Part shown: positions 53,594 to 61,399 of the stretch, piece by piece
Layout: each line of letters opens with the position of its first letter
How positions within the stretch are numbered: the first letter of the stretch is position 1
Origin: Zeimonas sp032027205
Lineage (GTDB): Bacteria; Pseudomonadota; Gammaproteobacteria; Burkholderiales; Burkholderiaceae_E
Reading direction: 5' to 3'
Length of the DNA: 64,000 bases
NCBI GenBank assembly: GCA_032027205.1
Contig: JAVSMN010000001.1
Span: forward strand, 2,341,254-2,405,253
The notes under the pieces: generated by a model
Database searches by the model: none
Told to the model about the DNA's origin: nothing
Seen by the model: only the letters and a program-made list of their open reading frames with translations
Translations under genes and position numbers: made by a program

Positions 53594-53599
53594 AGTATA
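53594..53599 (-). promoter_or_regulatory. -10 box of the ctpA promoter
   Basis: TATACT on the minus strand, 72 nt before the ctpA start and inside the 142-bp gap after gpmA. The -35 position, 17 nt further up, reads CCTGCT, a poor match. Confidence 0.45.
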
Positions 53600-53663
53600 A
53601 ACCGCAGCCGTCTCGCAGCAGGCGATTTTTTCGGCGGAATCTTCCTCGGGAAAACGCTTCCGG

Positions 53664-54413
53664 TCAGCGCGCCTTGCCCTGGGCGGCGACGGCGGCCATC
53701 GCCGCTTCGATCTCGGCGGCATCGCCCAGGTAGCGGCGGCCGATCGGGCGCAGCGCATCGTCGAGTTCGTAGACGAGCGGGCGGCCGGTGGGGATGTTCA
53801 GCTTGACGATCTCCTCGTCGCTGATCCCGTCCAGGTATTTCACGAGGGCCCGCAGCGAGTTGCCGTGGGCGACGACCAGCACGTTGCGGCCGTTGCGCAC
53901 CGCCGGGGCGATCGCCTCGTTCCAGTACGGCACCACGCGTGCGACGGTATCGCGCAGGCACTCGGTGCGGGGAACCTGGTCCGGGCGCAGCGACGCATAG
54001 CGCGGGTCGCTTTGCGCCAGCCGAGGGTCGCCATCGGGCAGCGGATCGGGCGCAATCGCGTAGGCCCGGCGCCAGACGAGCACCTGCTCGTTGCCGAAGC
54101 GGGCGGCCGTCTCGGCCTTGTCGAGCCCCTGCAGGGCGCCGTAGTGCCGCTCGTTGAGCCGCCAGTCGGGCACCACCGGGATCCACATGCGATCCATCTC
54201 ATCGAGGACGATCCAAAGCGTGCGGATCGCCCGGCGCAGCACCGACGTGAAGGCGAGGTCGAAATCGAAGCCTTCGGCCTTCAGCAGTTCGCCGGCGCGG
54301 CGTGCCTCCTCGCGCCCCGTGTCGGTCAGGTCGACGTCGGTCCAGCCGGTGAAGCGGTTCTCGAGGTTCCACTGGCTCTCGCCGTGGCGAAGGAAGACGA
54401 TCCGGTGGGTCAT
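53664..54413 (-). CDS. gpmA: 2,3-bisphosphoglycerate-dependent phosphoglycerate mutase GpmA
   Basis: GpmA interconverts 3- and 2-phosphoglycerate in glycolysis through a phosphohistidine. The 249-residue protein starts THRIVFLRHGESQWN, with the catalytic H10 in RHGE. NRFTGWTDVDLT, RLNERHYGALQGLDKAE and the second active-site histidine in VVAHGNSLRALVKY are all conserved. Length is typical for the cofactor-dependent dimeric type. It is divergent from the rhodanese operon. Confidence 0.97.
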   Translation of the reverse strand: MTHRIVFLRHGESQWNLENRFTGWTDVDLTDTGREEARRAGELLKAEGFDFDLAFTSVLRRAIRTLWIVLDEMDRMWIPVVPDWRLNERHYGALQGLDKAETAARFGNEQVLVWRRAYAIAPDPLPDGDPRLAQSDPRYASLRPDQVPRTECLRDTVARVVPYWNEAIAPAVRNGRNVLVVAHGNSLRALVKYLDGISDEEIVKLNIPTGRPLVYELDDALRPIGRRYLGDAAEIEAAMAAVAAQGKAR

Positions 54414-54450
54414 GGCGCGAGGTCGGGGCGGCCAGGGAAGACCGCTATTC

Positions 54451-54456
54451 TATAAT
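54451..54456 (+). promoter_or_regulatory. -10 box of the rhodanese-grxC-secB operon
   Basis: A perfect TATAAT lies 37 nt before the GTG start of the rhodanese gene. No good -35 hexamer is visible. Confidence 0.6.
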
Positions 54457-54492
54457 CCGCCGTTTGCGGGTCGCCGCGACGCCGGATCTTTC

Positions 54493-54897
54493 GTGGATTT
54501 CGTTCTCGACAACATCGTCCTCATCCTGATCGCGATCGTCTCCGGCGCGATGCTGCTGTGGCCGCTGCTCACGCGCGGCGCTTCGGGCGGGGCGTCGCTC
54601 GACACCCTGCGGGCAACTCGGCTGATCAACGATTCCGGCGCCGTCGTGCTCGACGTGCGCACGCCGGCCGAATTCGCCGCGGGGCATCTGCCGAACGCGC
54701 GCAACATCCCGCTCGGCGAACTGGACAAGCGCGCCGGCGAATTGCCGGCGAACAAGCCCGTCCTGGTCTGTTGCACATCGGGAGTCACGTCTTCCCGGGC
54801 GGCCGGCGTGCTGCGCAAGGCGGGTCGAACGGACGTATTCAACCTGTCCGGCGGGCTCGAGGGCTGGCGCCAGGCAGGGCTGCCGGTCGTCAAGTAG
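54493..54897 (+). CDS. membrane-anchored rhodanese-like protein
   Basis: The 134-residue protein has an N-terminal transmembrane helix (residues 4-26) and one rhodanese domain (35-132). The LDVRTPAEFAAGHLPNARNIP segment is typical, and the active-site loop is CTSGVTS with the catalytic cysteine at C94 (a second Cys precedes it). It probably carries persulfide sulfur at the inner membrane. The GTG at 54493 begins exactly at the helix. Position before grxC and secB is usual in beta-proteobacteria. Confidence 0.88.
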   Translation: MDFVLDNIVLILIAIVSGAMLLWPLLTRGASGGASLDTLRATRLINDSGAVVLDVRTPAEFAAGHLPNARNIPLGELDKRAGELPANKPVLVCCTSGVTSSRAAGVLRKAGRTDVFNLSGGLEGWRQAGLPVVK

Positions 54898-54931
54898 TGT
54901 TGCGCGCGTCGCCGCGCGGAGGGAGATTTCG

Positions 54932-55192
54932 ATGAGCGCCAGGGTCGTCATGTACAGCACCGCCGTCTGCCCGTATTGCCAGCGGGCCGAGCAGTTGCTG
55001 CGGGCGCGCGGCGTCGAGGACATCGAGAAGGTGCGCATCGACCAGGATCCCGCCCAGCGCGACGCGATGATCGAACGCACCGGCCGGCGAACCGTGCCGC
55101 AGATCTTCATCGGCGAACAGCACGTCGGCGGCTACGACGACCTTGCCGCGCTCGACCGCGCCGGCAAGCTCGTTCCGATGCTGCAGGGCTGA
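54932..55192 (+). CDS. grxC: glutaredoxin 3 GrxC
   Basis: GrxC reduces disulfides and glutathione mixed disulfides in the cytoplasm. The 86-residue protein has the dithiol active site C13-P-Y-C16, the TVPQIFIG cis-proline segment and GGYDDLAAL for glutathione binding. GGAGG precedes the ATG at 54932. It lies between the rhodanese and secB genes on one probable transcript. Confidence 0.95.
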   Translation: MSARVVMYSTAVCPYCQRAEQLLRARGVEDIEKVRIDQDPAQRDAMIERTGRRTVPQIFIGEQHVGGYDDLAALDRAGKLVPMLQG

Positions 55193-55265
55193 AGCGCGGT
55201 CCGCGCCGCGCTTCGCTTCGCTTTTCCACCCGGTCGGCGGCATGCCGGCCCCCAAAGGACCACCC

Positions 55266-55778
55266 ATGACCGAAACGGCGCAAGCCCCCGTCTTCGCCAT
55301 CCAGCGCGTGTACCTGAAGGATCTCTCGGTCGAGATTCCGCATGCGCCGCGCATCTTCCTCGAGACGCAGCAGCCGAGCGTCGAGATCCAGATGGACGTC
55401 GGCAGCGAGAAGATCGCCGACGGCATCTTCGAATCGACGGTGACGATCACGATCACCACCAAGGTGGCCGAGAAGGTGGCGTTCCTGATCGAGGCCAAGC
55501 AGGGCGGCATCTTCGAGATCCGCAACGTGCCCGAAGAGCAGATGCCGCTGCTGATCAACGTGGTCTGCCCGAACATCGTCTATCCGTACCTGCGCTCGAA
55601 CGTCGCCGACACCGTGCAGCGCACCGGCTTCCCGCCGATCCACCTGGCCGAGATCAATTTCGAGGGGCTCTACCAGCAGCGGCTGCAGCAGATGAAGGCC
55701 GAACAGGCGCAGGCGGCGCCTGCGGCGGGCAGCGGCGGCCCCGGCACGGGCAACGGATCCGGCGGCGCCGCGCACTGA
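55266..55778 (+). CDS. secB: protein-export chaperone SecB
   Basis: SecB is a tetrameric chaperone that keeps exported proteins unfolded and hands them to SecA. From the ATG at 55266 it has 170 residues. FAIQRVYLKDLSVEIP and the NVVCPNIVYPYLR segment followed by GFPPIHLAEINFEGLY are family signatures. The C-terminus is extended and rich in Ala, Gln and Gly compared with E. coli, as often in Burkholderiales. Its stop is immediately followed by the next start. Confidence 0.96.
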   Translation: MTETAQAPVFAIQRVYLKDLSVEIPHAPRIFLETQQPSVEIQMDVGSEKIADGIFESTVTITITTKVAEKVAFLIEAKQGGIFEIRNVPEEQMPLLINVVCPNIVYPYLRSNVADTVQRTGFPPIHLAEINFEGLYQQRLQQMKAEQAQAAPAAGSGGPGTGNGSGGAAH

Positions 55779-56297
55779 ATGCCGATGACCGCGCGTCGGC
55801 TGGGCCCGGCACGGCGTGCCGACCTTCGTCGGCGACGCAACGCCGTCGTCGTGGGGCTCGCCGCCTTCGTTGCGATCGTCCTCGCGCAGGCGGTTTCGCC
55901 GGGCTGGGCGCGTGCGGCCGAGTTCCGTGAGGTGACCAGCCCCGCCGGCGTGCTGTACGACGGCCCCTCGGAGCACGCGCGCAAGCTGTTCCTCGTGCCG
56001 CGCGGCACGCCGCTCGAGCTCGTTTCGTCGGTGCCGGGCTGGGTGAAGGTGCGAGATCTGTCGGGCGACGTCCTGTGGATCGAGCGCGGCGAGCTCGGCG
56101 CCGCCCGTCACGTCATCGCAAACACGCTGGCCGCGGTGCGGCGCTCGCCGCAGCGCAGCGGCGAGTTGCTCGTGCAGGTCGAGCGCGGCGTGCTGCTCGA
56201 GGTGGTCGACGACGAGGCGCCGGCGGGGTGGGTGCACGTGCGGTATCCCGGCACGGCGGCAGGTTATGCCGAGGCGGCCGAGGTCTGGGGCCGCTAG
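55779..56297 (+). CDS. exported SH3-domain protein
   Basis: The 172-residue protein has a basic N-terminus, a hydrophobic signal (about 22-44, cleavage near WARAA), and two bacterial SH3-like repeats (about 48-103 and 108-168, as in GVLYDGPSEHARKLFLVPRG and VRRSPQRSGELLVQVERG). Such proteins bind peptidoglycan or other envelope partners. It starts directly after the secB stop and ends 9 bp before gpsA. An ATG two codons later is also possible. Confidence 0.8.
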   Translation: MPMTARRLGPARRADLRRRRNAVVVGLAAFVAIVLAQAVSPGWARAAEFREVTSPAGVLYDGPSEHARKLFLVPRGTPLELVSSVPGWVKVRDLSGDVLWIERGELGAARHVIANTLAAVRRSPQRSGELLVQVERGVLLEVVDDEAPAGWVHVRYPGTAAGYAEAAEVWGR

Positions 56298-56306
56298 GAG
56301 CGAGCC

Positions 56307-57314
56307 GTGCGCATCGCCGTCTTCGGCGCCGGGGCCTGGGGAACCGCGCTCGCCTGCCACGCGGCGTCGTCCAACGACGTGCTGCTGTGGGCGCGCGATC
56401 CGGCCCTCGTGCAGGCGATCCGACGTGAGCGTCGCAACGAGCGCTACCTGCCGGGTTTCCCTCTGGACGAGCGCATCGGCGCCGAACACGATCTCGACGC
56501 CGCCTGCCGCTGGCTGGGCGAGGACGGCCCGTCGCTCGCCGTGGTCGCCACTTCGGTCGCCGGCCTGCGTCCGACGCTCACTGCGCTGGACGCGCGGCTG
56601 GGCGCCGGCTGCGTCGGCGTGGTCTGGCTGTGCAAGGGGCTGGAGGCCGATAGCGGACTGCTGCCCCACGCGGTGGCGGCGCAGGCGCTGCGATCGGCGC
56701 CGGGCGGCGTGCTGTCCGGGCCCAGTTTCGCGCAGGAGGTGGCTGCCGGACTGCCGGTGGCGCTGACCGTCGCCTCGCACGACGCTGCGTTGCAGGCGGC
56801 GGCCGTGCAGGCTTTCCACCACGGCGCTGCCCGCATCTATCGAAGCGACGACGTGGTCGGCGTCGAGCTCGGCGGCGCGCTGAAGAACGTGATGGCGATC
56901 GCCGCCGGTATCTGCGATGGCCTGGCGCTCGGACAGAACGCGCGGGCGGCGCTGATCACGCGCGGCCTGGCCGAGATCGCGCGGCTGGGCGCGGCGCTGG
57001 GCGCGCGTCCCGAAACCTTCATGGGGCTCACCGGGCTCGGCGATCTCGTGCTCACCTGCACCGGCGACCTGTCGCGCAATCGGCGCGTCGGCCTTGCACT
57101 GGCGTCGGGCGAGCCGCTTCAGGAAATCGTCGCGCGGCTCGGCCACGTCGCCGAGGGAGTTGCCTGCGCGGCAGCGGCCGACTCGCTCGCCGTCGAGCGC
57201 GGCGTTGCGATGCCGATCGTCGAGGCGGTGAACGCGGTCCTGCGCGGCGCGCTCGGCCCGCGCGAGGCGGTCGTCTCGCTGCTGTCGCGCGAACCGAAGG
57301 CCGAATCGGAGTGA
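56307..57314 (+). CDS. gpsA: NAD(P)H-dependent glycerol-3-phosphate dehydrogenase GpsA
   Basis: GpsA reduces dihydroxyacetone phosphate to sn-glycerol-3-phosphate for phospholipid synthesis. The GTG at 56307 gives 335 residues. The Rossmann motif is VFGAGAWGTALA at the N-terminus. SGPSFAQEVA, the catalytic lysine in ELGGALKNVMAIAAG and the LTGLGDLVLTC motif complete the family set. It ends the rhodanese-grxC-secB-SH3-gpsA series and converges on trmL. Confidence 0.96.
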   Translation: MRIAVFGAGAWGTALACHAASSNDVLLWARDPALVQAIRRERRNERYLPGFPLDERIGAEHDLDAACRWLGEDGPSLAVVATSVAGLRPTLTALDARLGAGCVGVVWLCKGLEADSGLLPHAVAAQALRSAPGGVLSGPSFAQEVAAGLPVALTVASHDAALQAAAVQAFHHGAARIYRSDDVVGVELGGALKNVMAIAAGICDGLALGQNARAALITRGLAEIARLGAALGARPETFMGLTGLGDLVLTCTGDLSRNRRVGLALASGEPLQEIVARLGHVAEGVACAAAADSLAVERGVAMPIVEAVNAVLRGALGPREAVVSLLSREPKAESE

Positions 57315-57338
57315 GCACGCTCCGGCGCGCTGCACCTC

Positions 57339-57803
57339 TCAGCGCGCGCCTTCGAAGCCGAACTGCCGCCACGCCTCGAATGCGGCCACCGCCACCGCGT
57401 TCGACAGATTGAGGCTGCGGTTGTCCGGGCGCATCGGCAGTCGAAGCCGGCGCTCGGGCGCGAAGCCGTCGAGGATCTCCGGCGGCAGCCCGCTCGATTC
57501 GCTGCCGAATACCAGGAAATCGTCGCGCGCGAAGCGCGTTTCGTACGGCGATTGTCGCCCGTACGTGGTGAAAGCGAACGACCGTGCCGGCTGCGTCTGC
57601 TCGATGAAGGCGGTCCACGAGCGGTGCACGCGCATCGTCGCGTGTTCGCGATAGTCGAGTCCCGCGCGACGCAGCTTTGCCGAATCGAGCGCGAACCCGA
57701 GCGGCTCGACCAGGTGCAGTGTTGCCCCGACGTTCGCGCAAAGGCGGATCACGTTGCCTGTGTTCGGCGCGATCTCGGGGTGGACCAGGACGATGTGGAT
57801 CAT
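57339..57803 (-). CDS. trmL: tRNA (cytidine(34)-2'-O)-methyltransferase TrmL
   Basis: This SPOUT-class methyltransferase modifies the wobble base of certain leucine tRNAs. The 154-residue protein has the knotted SAM site: HPEIAPNTGNVIRLCAN at the N-terminus, FGSESSGLPPEIL in the middle and LPMRPDNRSLNLSNAVAVAAFEAWRQ at the end. These are the three SPOUT motifs. The ATG at 57803 overlaps the comF stop (ATGA), so the two are coupled. Confidence 0.94.
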   Translation of the reverse strand: MIHIVLVHPEIAPNTGNVIRLCANVGATLHLVEPLGFALDSAKLRRAGLDYREHATMRVHRSWTAFIEQTQPARSFAFTTYGRQSPYETRFARDDFLVFGSESSGLPPEILDGFAPERRLRLPMRPDNRSLNLSNAVAVAAFEAWRQFGFEGAR

Positions 57804-58576
57804 CGATCGGGCGTGCGGGCGACGACGCAGTTGATCACGGTAGCCGCACCCGCGCCCAACAGCGCCTCGGCGGCTGCCTCGAGTGTCGCACCGGTCGTCA
57901 TCACGTCGTCGACGACGATCACGGCGCGGCCGTCGAGTCGCAGCGGCGCATCGAACGCGCCGCGCAGCGCCGCGCGCCGTTCCCGCGCATGCAGCGTGGA
58001 CGCGGGCGCGCTATCGCGCCGCCGCGCGAGCAGCCGGTGCTCGAGCGGAAGCGAGCGGACGCTCGCGAACGTGCGTGCAATCTCGAGCGATTGGTTGAAG
58101 CCGCGCGCAGCCAGGCGCCGCGTCGCCAGCGGAACGGCCGTGACGACCAGCGTCTGAACCAGGCGGATGGGCAGCGAATCGATCGCTGCGTCGGCGCGGC
58201 AGGCGAGTCGCCTGCCCAGCGGGCGTGCGATCGACGCGTCGCGGCCGAACTTCAGCGCATGCACGACGCGGTCCAGCGGCGCCGCGTAGTCGGCGAGCAC
58301 GACCGTGCGTGCGCAGGCCGGCGGCGCCGCGACGCACGCGCCGCACTGGATGCCCGCGTCGTGTTCGACACCCGCGTCCACGTGCGCATCGACGAGCATT
58401 CCGCAACGGACGCAGCGACGCGCGCGCGAGCCCGGCAGGTCGTTCTCGCAGGCCGCGCACAGCCCCGTGGGCTCGTCCCCGGCGCAGACGACGCAGGTAG
58501 CCGGCAGGCAGGCGTCGGCGAGCGCCACGAAGCGGCGGGACAGGGCGTGCAACGCGCGCATCGAAGAGACCTGCAT
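57800..58576 (-). CDS. ComF-family amidophosphoribosyltransferase-like protein
   Basis: The 258-residue protein has an N-terminal zinc-ribbon region with four CxxC pairs (CVVC, CAAC, CVRC, CGAC; residues 28-83) and a C-terminal phosphoribosyltransferase-like domain with the PRPP-binding motif VIVVDDVMTTGATL near 218-231. ComF proteins act in DNA uptake in competent bacteria, but they are widespread in others where the role is unclear. It is divergent from the BioC-like gene and coupled to trmL. Confidence 0.88.
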   Translation of the reverse strand: MQVSSMRALHALSRRFVALADACLPATCVVCAGDEPTGLCAACENDLPGSRARRCVRCGMLVDAHVDAGVEHDAGIQCGACVAAPPACARTVVLADYAAPLDRVVHALKFGRDASIARPLGRRLACRADAAIDSLPIRLVQTLVVTAVPLATRRLAARGFNQSLEIARTFASVRSLPLEHRLLARRRDSAPASTLHARERRAALRGAFDAPLRLDGRAVIVVDDVMTTGATLEAAAEALLGAGAATVINCVVARTPDR

Positions 58577-58626
58577 CGAAGCCGGAATGCGCCCATTGAA
58601 ACCGACCGACGCCTATACTGGGTTCG

Positions 58627-59523
58627 ATGCTTAGCCCACCCGACATAGACCCGGCGGCGGTACGACAGCAGTTCTCGCGCCGCGCGCGGCATGCGCCGCG
58701 CGCCGACTTCCTGTTGCGCGAGGTCGAATCGCGGATGCTCGAGCGCCTGCCGCTCGTGCGGCTCGCGCCGAAGCGCATCGTCGATGTCGGCTGCGGTCGC
58801 GGCGAGGGGTTGCTCGCATTGAAGCGCCAGTATCCCGAGGCTGCGTTGATCGGCGTCGATTCGTCGTTCGCTGCGGTTCGCCGTGCGAGCGAATCGCTGG
58901 CGGCGCCGTCGCGCGGGTTCTTCGCCCGCATGCTGCGCGCCGATTCGAGTCCGCTCGCGGGGCTGGTTGCCGGCGACGCACACGCGCTGCCGCTGGCGAA
59001 CGGCAGCGTCGATCTCGTCTGGTCGAATCTCGCGTTGCACTGGTTCGAATCGCCGCAGAACGCGATCGACGAGTGGTATCGCGTGATGCGACCCGGCGCG
59101 CTGCTCGATTTCTCGTTCTTCGGCGTCGACACCTTCATGGAGTTGCGCGCGCTCGGTGCGCGCACGATGTCGTTTCACGACATGCACGACATCGGCGATG
59201 CGCTGATGGAATCGGGCTTCTCCGAACCGGTGATGGACATGCAGCGGGTCACGCTGTCGTGGAAGACGCCGCAGGCCCTGCTCGACGACGCGCATGCGCT
59301 CGGTGGAAACGCGCTGCGCAACCGTTTCCGCGGCCTGCTCGGGCGTCGTTCGCGCGACGAATGGCTGCACGCGATCGAGTCGTTGCGCGGCAGCGACGGC
59401 CTGATCCGCTGCACGGTCGAGATCGTCTTCGGCCATGCGTGGTGCCCGCAGCGCAAGCGCCGCAGCGACGGCCTCGCATCGATCGAATTCCAGCCGCGTC
59501 GCCGGGATGTCGACGCAGGATGA
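58627..59523 (+). CDS. BioC-like class I SAM-dependent methyltransferase
   Basis: The 298-residue protein has the SAM motif VDVGCGRGEGLL near 53-64, an acidic motif II (GVDSS), and DLVWSNLALHWFESPQN, a segment typical of BioC, which methylates malonyl-ACP to start biotin synthesis. MRPGALLDFSFFG also fits. No other biotin gene is nearby, so a different role such as NDUFAF5-like methylation is possible. A TATACT box lies 8 nt before the ATG at 58627, which would give an almost leaderless message. Confidence 0.75.
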   Translation: MLSPPDIDPAAVRQQFSRRARHAPRADFLLREVESRMLERLPLVRLAPKRIVDVGCGRGEGLLALKRQYPEAALIGVDSSFAAVRRASESLAAPSRGFFARMLRADSSPLAGLVAGDAHALPLANGSVDLVWSNLALHWFESPQNAIDEWYRVMRPGALLDFSFFGVDTFMELRALGARTMSFHDMHDIGDALMESGFSEPVMDMQRVTLSWKTPQALLDDAHALGGNALRNRFRGLLGRRSRDEWLHAIESLRGSDGLIRCTVEIVFGHAWCPQRKRRSDGLASIEFQPRRRDVDAG

Positions 59524-59524
59524 T

Positions 59525-59553
59525 TTGCCGGCCTGCGGACTGACTCCTATAAT
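59525..59553 (+). promoter_or_regulatory. promoter of the cytochrome oxidase operon
   Basis: TTGCCG (59525-59530) and TATAAT (59548-59553) are separated by exactly 17 bp, the best sigma-70 promoter match in the window. It lies just after the BioC-like gene stop and 45 bp before the DUF2244 gene. Confidence 0.78.
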
Positions 59554-59598
59554 GCGGGCCGCCAAGGGGCGCCATGATCCTGATTAAGGAAACGGCGC

Positions 59599-60090
59599 AT
59601 GGGTTACCGCTGGTCCTACATCGTCGACTCCGGTCGACACCAATGGTTGCTCAAGCGCAACTGCGCATTGCGCCCCTGGCAACTCGCTGCGTGGTTCGTC
59701 ACCGTCGTGGTCGCCGCACTGGCGATCGCAGCGGTATGTGCCGCGGGCGGGGCCTGGATCGTGATTCCGTTCGCAATCGTCGAAGCGATCGCGGTGGCCG
59801 TGGCCTTCATGGTCTACGCGCGTCACGCGGCCGATTACGAGCGGATCGAGGCGACCGGCGACCGGCTGGTGGTCGAGTGCGGCATCGGCTTGCGCATCGA
59901 CCGCTTCGAGCACGGCGGCCGCCCGGTCCGCGTCGAGTACGACGAGCACGCGCGCGAACCGATCCGGCTCGTGGCGGGCGGCGAGACGATCGCGGTCGGC
60001 CGGTACGTGCCGGATGATCGCAAGGCAGTGCTGGTCCAGCAGTTGAGGGGGGCGCTCGGCGCCGGGCAGTGGGCTCGAAGCGGCGGGTGA
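59599..60090 (+). CDS. DUF2244 membrane protein
   Basis: This 163-residue protein has two transmembrane helices (about 27-48 and 51-70) followed by a soluble domain of about 85 residues. LKRNCALRPWQL before the first helix is the DUF2244 signature. The gene commonly heads aa3 cytochrome oxidase operons, as here, and may help assembly, but no function is proven. GGAAACGG precedes the ATG. coxB starts 30 bp later. Confidence 0.85.
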   Translation: MGYRWSYIVDSGRHQWLLKRNCALRPWQLAAWFVTVVVAALAIAAVCAAGGAWIVIPFAIVEAIAVAVAFMVYARHAADYERIEATGDRLVVECGIGLRIDRFEHGGRPVRVEYDEHAREPIRLVAGGETIAVGRYVPDDRKAVLVQQLRGALGAGQWARSGG

Positions 60091-60120
60091 AGAACGAAGA
60101 TCGGGAGACGGAGCGTACGG

Positions 60121-61302
60121 ATGAGACTCGAACGTGCCGCAGGCATTCTGGCCTCGGGCTGCTTGGGCGCCTGGTCGTCGGTTGCCTTTGCGATCGAAGA
60201 CCTGCCTGGCGGACCGAAACGCTGGGGCCTGAACCTGCAGGATCCGGTCACCGCGATCGCGGCCGATCTGCACTGGATCCACTGGTACGTGATGTGGGTC
60301 TGCGTGGCGATCTTCGTCCTGGTGTTCGGCGTGATGATCTGGTCGATCATCCATCACCGCAAGTCGAAGGGCCACCGTGCGGCCGACTTCCACGAGAGCA
60401 CCGCGATCGAGATCGCATGGACGATCGTCCCGTTCCTGATCGTCGTCGCGTTGTCCGTTCCGGCCACCAAGATGGTCGTCGAGCAGAAGGACACGGCCAA
60501 CGCCGACGTCACGGTGAAGGCCACCGGCTACCAGTGGCGCTGGGGCTACGACTACCTGAACGGTGAAGGCGAGGGCATCTCGTTCCTGTCCACGCTGAAG
60601 ACGCCGCGCGACCAGATCGACGATCGCCTGTTCCCGGGCGCCAAGGAGCGGCGCGAGGCGAACAACGCGTATCTGCTCGAAGTCGACAATCCGCTCGTCG
60701 TGCCGGTGAACAAGAAGGTGCGCGTCGTGATCACTGCCAACGACGTCATCCACGCATGGATGGTGCCGTCCTTCGGCGTCAAGCAGGACGCGATTCCCGG
60801 GTTCGTTCGCGACAGCTGGTTCCGCGCCGAGAAGGTGGGCGTCTATCGCGGGCAGTGTGCCGAGTTGTGCGGCAAGGACCACGCGTTCATGCCGATCGTC
60901 GTCGACGTCCGCTCGCAGGAAGACTACGCGAAGTGGGTCGAGGAGAAGAAGGCCGGCATGCGCGCGAAGGCCGAGGATCCGAACAAGGTCTGGGAGGTTG
61001 CCGACCTGCAGGCGCGCGGCCAGGAAGTCTTCGCGGCGAACTGCGTCGCGTGCCACCAGGTCAACGGCAAGGGCGTCCCCGGCGCCTTCCCGGCGCTCGA
61101 GGGCTCCAAGGTGGTTCTCGGCGACCCGCACGGACAGATCGACGTCGTGTTGCACGGACGGCCCGGCACCGCGATGGCGTCGTTCAAGCAGTTGTCGAAC
61201 ACCGACCTGGCGGCGGTGATCACGTACACGCGTCACGCCTGGGGCAACGAAGCGAAGGACGGACTCGTTCAGCCCTCCGAGATCGCCTCGGCGCGCAATT
61301 GA
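60121..61302 (+). CDS. coxB: cytochrome c oxidase subunit II with fused cytochrome c
   Basis: Subunit II receives electrons from cytochrome c at its CuA centre. The 393-residue protein has a signal peptide (1-24), two membrane helices (about 56-76 and 96-115) and a periplasmic cupredoxin domain. Its CuA ligands are H211, C246, E248, C250, H254 and M257. A C-terminal cytochrome c domain follows with CVACH at 308-312 and a probable axial Met in GTAMASF. This caa3-like fusion is frequent in beta-proteobacteria. ctaD follows 97 bp later. Confidence 0.95.
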   Translation: MRLERAAGILASGCLGAWSSVAFAIEDLPGGPKRWGLNLQDPVTAIAADLHWIHWYVMWVCVAIFVLVFGVMIWSIIHHRKSKGHRAADFHESTAIEIAWTIVPFLIVVALSVPATKMVVEQKDTANADVTVKATGYQWRWGYDYLNGEGEGISFLSTLKTPRDQIDDRLFPGAKERREANNAYLLEVDNPLVVPVNKKVRVVITANDVIHAWMVPSFGVKQDAIPGFVRDSWFRAEKVGVYRGQCAELCGKDHAFMPIVVDVRSQEDYAKWVEEKKAGMRAKAEDPNKVWEVADLQARGQEVFAANCVACHQVNGKGVPGAFPALEGSKVVLGDPHGQIDVVLHGRPGTAMASFKQLSNTDLAAVITYTRHAWGNEAKDGLVQPSEIASARN

Positions 61303-61399
61303 CGCACGCCGGCGCAGCGCACGGCAACGAAGGAAAGGCACGGCGGGCCGACACGGTCGACGCGTCGAACGGAACGAAGCGAGTCAGGAGTACGAAGAA